Shown in pieces: positions 4,896 through 5,859 of a stretch of DNA of 5,859 bases. Origin of the DNA: Pyramidobacter sp. (GTDB lineage: Bacteria; Synergistota; Synergistia; Synergistales; Dethiosulfovibrionaceae); assembly GCA_017940445.1 (NCBI GenBank), contig JAGAYQ010000010.1:1-5859 (forward strand), in the 5' to 3' direction. The notes beneath the pieces were generated by a model. The model did not search any database. It had not been told where the DNA came from and saw nothing but the letters and a program-made list of their open reading frames with translations. The position numbers were made by a program, and so were the translations under genes. Numbering within the stretch: position 1 is the stretch's first letter; each line of letters starts with the position of its first letter.

Positions 4896-5859
4896 ATGTT
4901 CTGGAGAATGATCACACGGACATTGGTCCGCCAAAAGAGCAAAATGCTGATGATCGCCTTCACCGTCGTGCTCGGCGTCTCGCTTTCGACGGCTATGATG
5001 AACGTCATGCTTGGCGTCGGCGACAAGGTGAACCGAGAGCTGAAGGTGTACGGCTCCAACATCACCGTGCGCCACAAGGAAGCAGCGCTGATGAACGACC
5101 TGTACGGGCTCAGCACGGGGCTAGGCGTGACCGACAAGTTTTTGTTTGAAGAAGACGTGCTGAAGATCAAAAGCATCTTCTGGGGCTTCAACATCATCGA
5201 CTTCGCGCCATTGCTTGACGGGCGTGCCACAGTGAACGGCGAAGAGATCCCCGTCATTGGCACGTGGATGGAAAAGCACGCCGCGCTCAGCACGGGCGAA
5301 GAAGTCAACACGGGCCTGAAAGCGCTGCGGAATTGGTGGCACGGCACGCTCAAGGGCGAATGGCTGGGCGCGGCCGACGACGGCTTCGTCATGATCGGCG
5401 CTCCTCTGGCCGAGCGGCTGGGCCTGAAAGTGGGCGACAGCGTGACGCTGACGCATGAAATCGCGCAAAAAACGGTCGTCGTCAAGGGCATTTATGACGA
5501 CGGCGGCGCGGCCGACGGACAGATCATCGGCACGCTGAAAATGGTGCAGGAGCTCATGGGGCTGCCGGGCAAAGTGTCGAAGATCGAAGTCTCAGCGCTG
5601 ACGACGCCCGACAACGATCTGGCGCGTAAAGCCGCGCAGGACCCGCGCAGCCTGTCTCCCGACGAGTACGAGACGTGGTACTGCACAGCCTACGTTTCCG
5701 CCATCTGCCACCAGATCCAGGAAGTCGTACGCGACGGCGTGGCCCGTCCTGTCCGCCAGGTGGCAGAGTCGGAAGGGACCATCCTCAGCAAGACGACGCT
5801 GCTGATGATCCTCATCACGATTCTCAGCTCCATCGGCTCGGCGCTGGCCATTTCCAACC
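4896..5859 (+). CDS. FtsX/MacB-like ABC transporter permease (3' end beyond window)
   Basis: The ATG at 4896 lies 15 bases after the DUF2318 stop. Its AGGAGG (4879-4884) overlaps that stop, implying tight co-translation. 321 codons are open to the right edge with no stop. A short basic cytoplasmic start is followed by one membrane span (about 17-40), a large extracytoplasmic domain (about 41-300) and the start of a second span (about 302 onward). This is the one-span, big-domain, then spans order of MacB-type permeases. GAPLAERLGLKVGDSVTL (about residues 168-185) is the usual MacB periplasmic-core motif. In P19 clusters (Campylobacter Cj1661/Cj1662) two such permeases, an ATPase and thioredoxin-like proteins follow; the rest would lie to the right. 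MacB-type proteins often do mechanical or export work rather than import, so its role in iron uptake is open. Confidence 0.85.
   Translation, partial: MFWRMITRTLVRQKSKMLMIAFTVVLGVSLSTAMMNVMLGVGDKVNRELKVYGSNITVRHKEAALMNDLYGLSTGLGVTDKFLFEEDVLKIKSIFWGFNIIDFAPLLDGRATVNGEEIPVIGTWMEKHAALSTGEEVNTGLKALRNWWHGTLKGEWLGAADDGFVMIGAPLAERLGLKVGDSVTLTHEIAQKTVVVKGIYDDGGAADGQIIGTLKMVQELMGLPGKVSKIEVSALTTPDNDLARKAAQDPRSLSPDEYETWYCTAYVSAICHQIQEVVRDGVARPVRQVAESEGTILSKTTLLMILITILSSIGSALAISN

Noticed and set aside
4329..5491. Minus-strand frames opposite the DUF2318 and ABC permease genes
   Set aside because: Both plus-strand frames carry recognised motifs and ribosome sites; the antisense frames have shadow-like composition.
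1..5859. CRISPR arrays, tRNA or rRNA genes, insertion sequences, attachment sites
   Set aside because: No spaced direct repeats, cloverleaf, transposase motif or terminal inverted repeats were seen by eye.

Overview
The window reads as part of a fairly GC-rich (by eye) Gram-negative-type bacterial chromosome. The genes carry clear Shine-Dalgarno sites and several products are exported or sit in the inner membrane. The gene content and protein style would fit an anaerobic or host-associated bacterium such as a member of the Synergistota. That assignment is a guess from gene order and codon style; nothing in the window proves it.

Layout. (1) Positions 1-716, minus strand: the N-terminal 238 residues of a DUF2157-type multi-spanning membrane protein, cut by the left window edge. 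(2) Positions 717-1434: a long divergent intergenic region without a convincing protein gene. It holds a minus-strand promoter-like pair and a perfect 9-bp terminator hairpin that together bound a possible structured RNA of about 175 nt. It also holds a second fold on the plus strand and a good sigma70-like promoter for the rightward operon. A Fur-box-like palindrome covers that promoter's -10, and a leader hairpin followed by five T residues comes just before the first start codon. (3) Positions 1435-5859, plus strand: a P19-type iron uptake operon. Its order is an FTR1-family iron permease with an N-terminal periplasmic domain, a P19/Tp34/FetP-family periplasmic metal-binding protein, a DUF2318 (COG4393) membrane protein with a five-cysteine C-terminal domain, and an FtsX/MacB-like ABC permease cut by the right edge.

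How the genes work together (inference from family knowledge). Equivalent clusters are known from Campylobacter (cj1658-cj1665 region), and two-gene versions from E. coli (fetMP). P19 binds metal (Cu and Fe/Mn) in the periplasm and FTR1 moves iron across the inner membrane using its RExxE motifs. The DUF2318 protein probably supplies a redox or metal-handling step. The FtsX-type ABC components and a thioredoxin-like protein usually follow, and they would lie just past the right edge here.

The most notable points are these. The DUF2318 gene appears to start at a rare ATT codon behind an AGGGGG Shine-Dalgarno site. A 19-bp terminator-like hairpin separates P19 from the DUF2318 gene and would favour higher P19 expression. 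A candidate small RNA or leader lies in the divergent intergenic region. The system itself is a recognisable P19/FTR1 iron importer rather than something wholly new, but the DUF2318 and ABC parts remain poorly understood biochemically.
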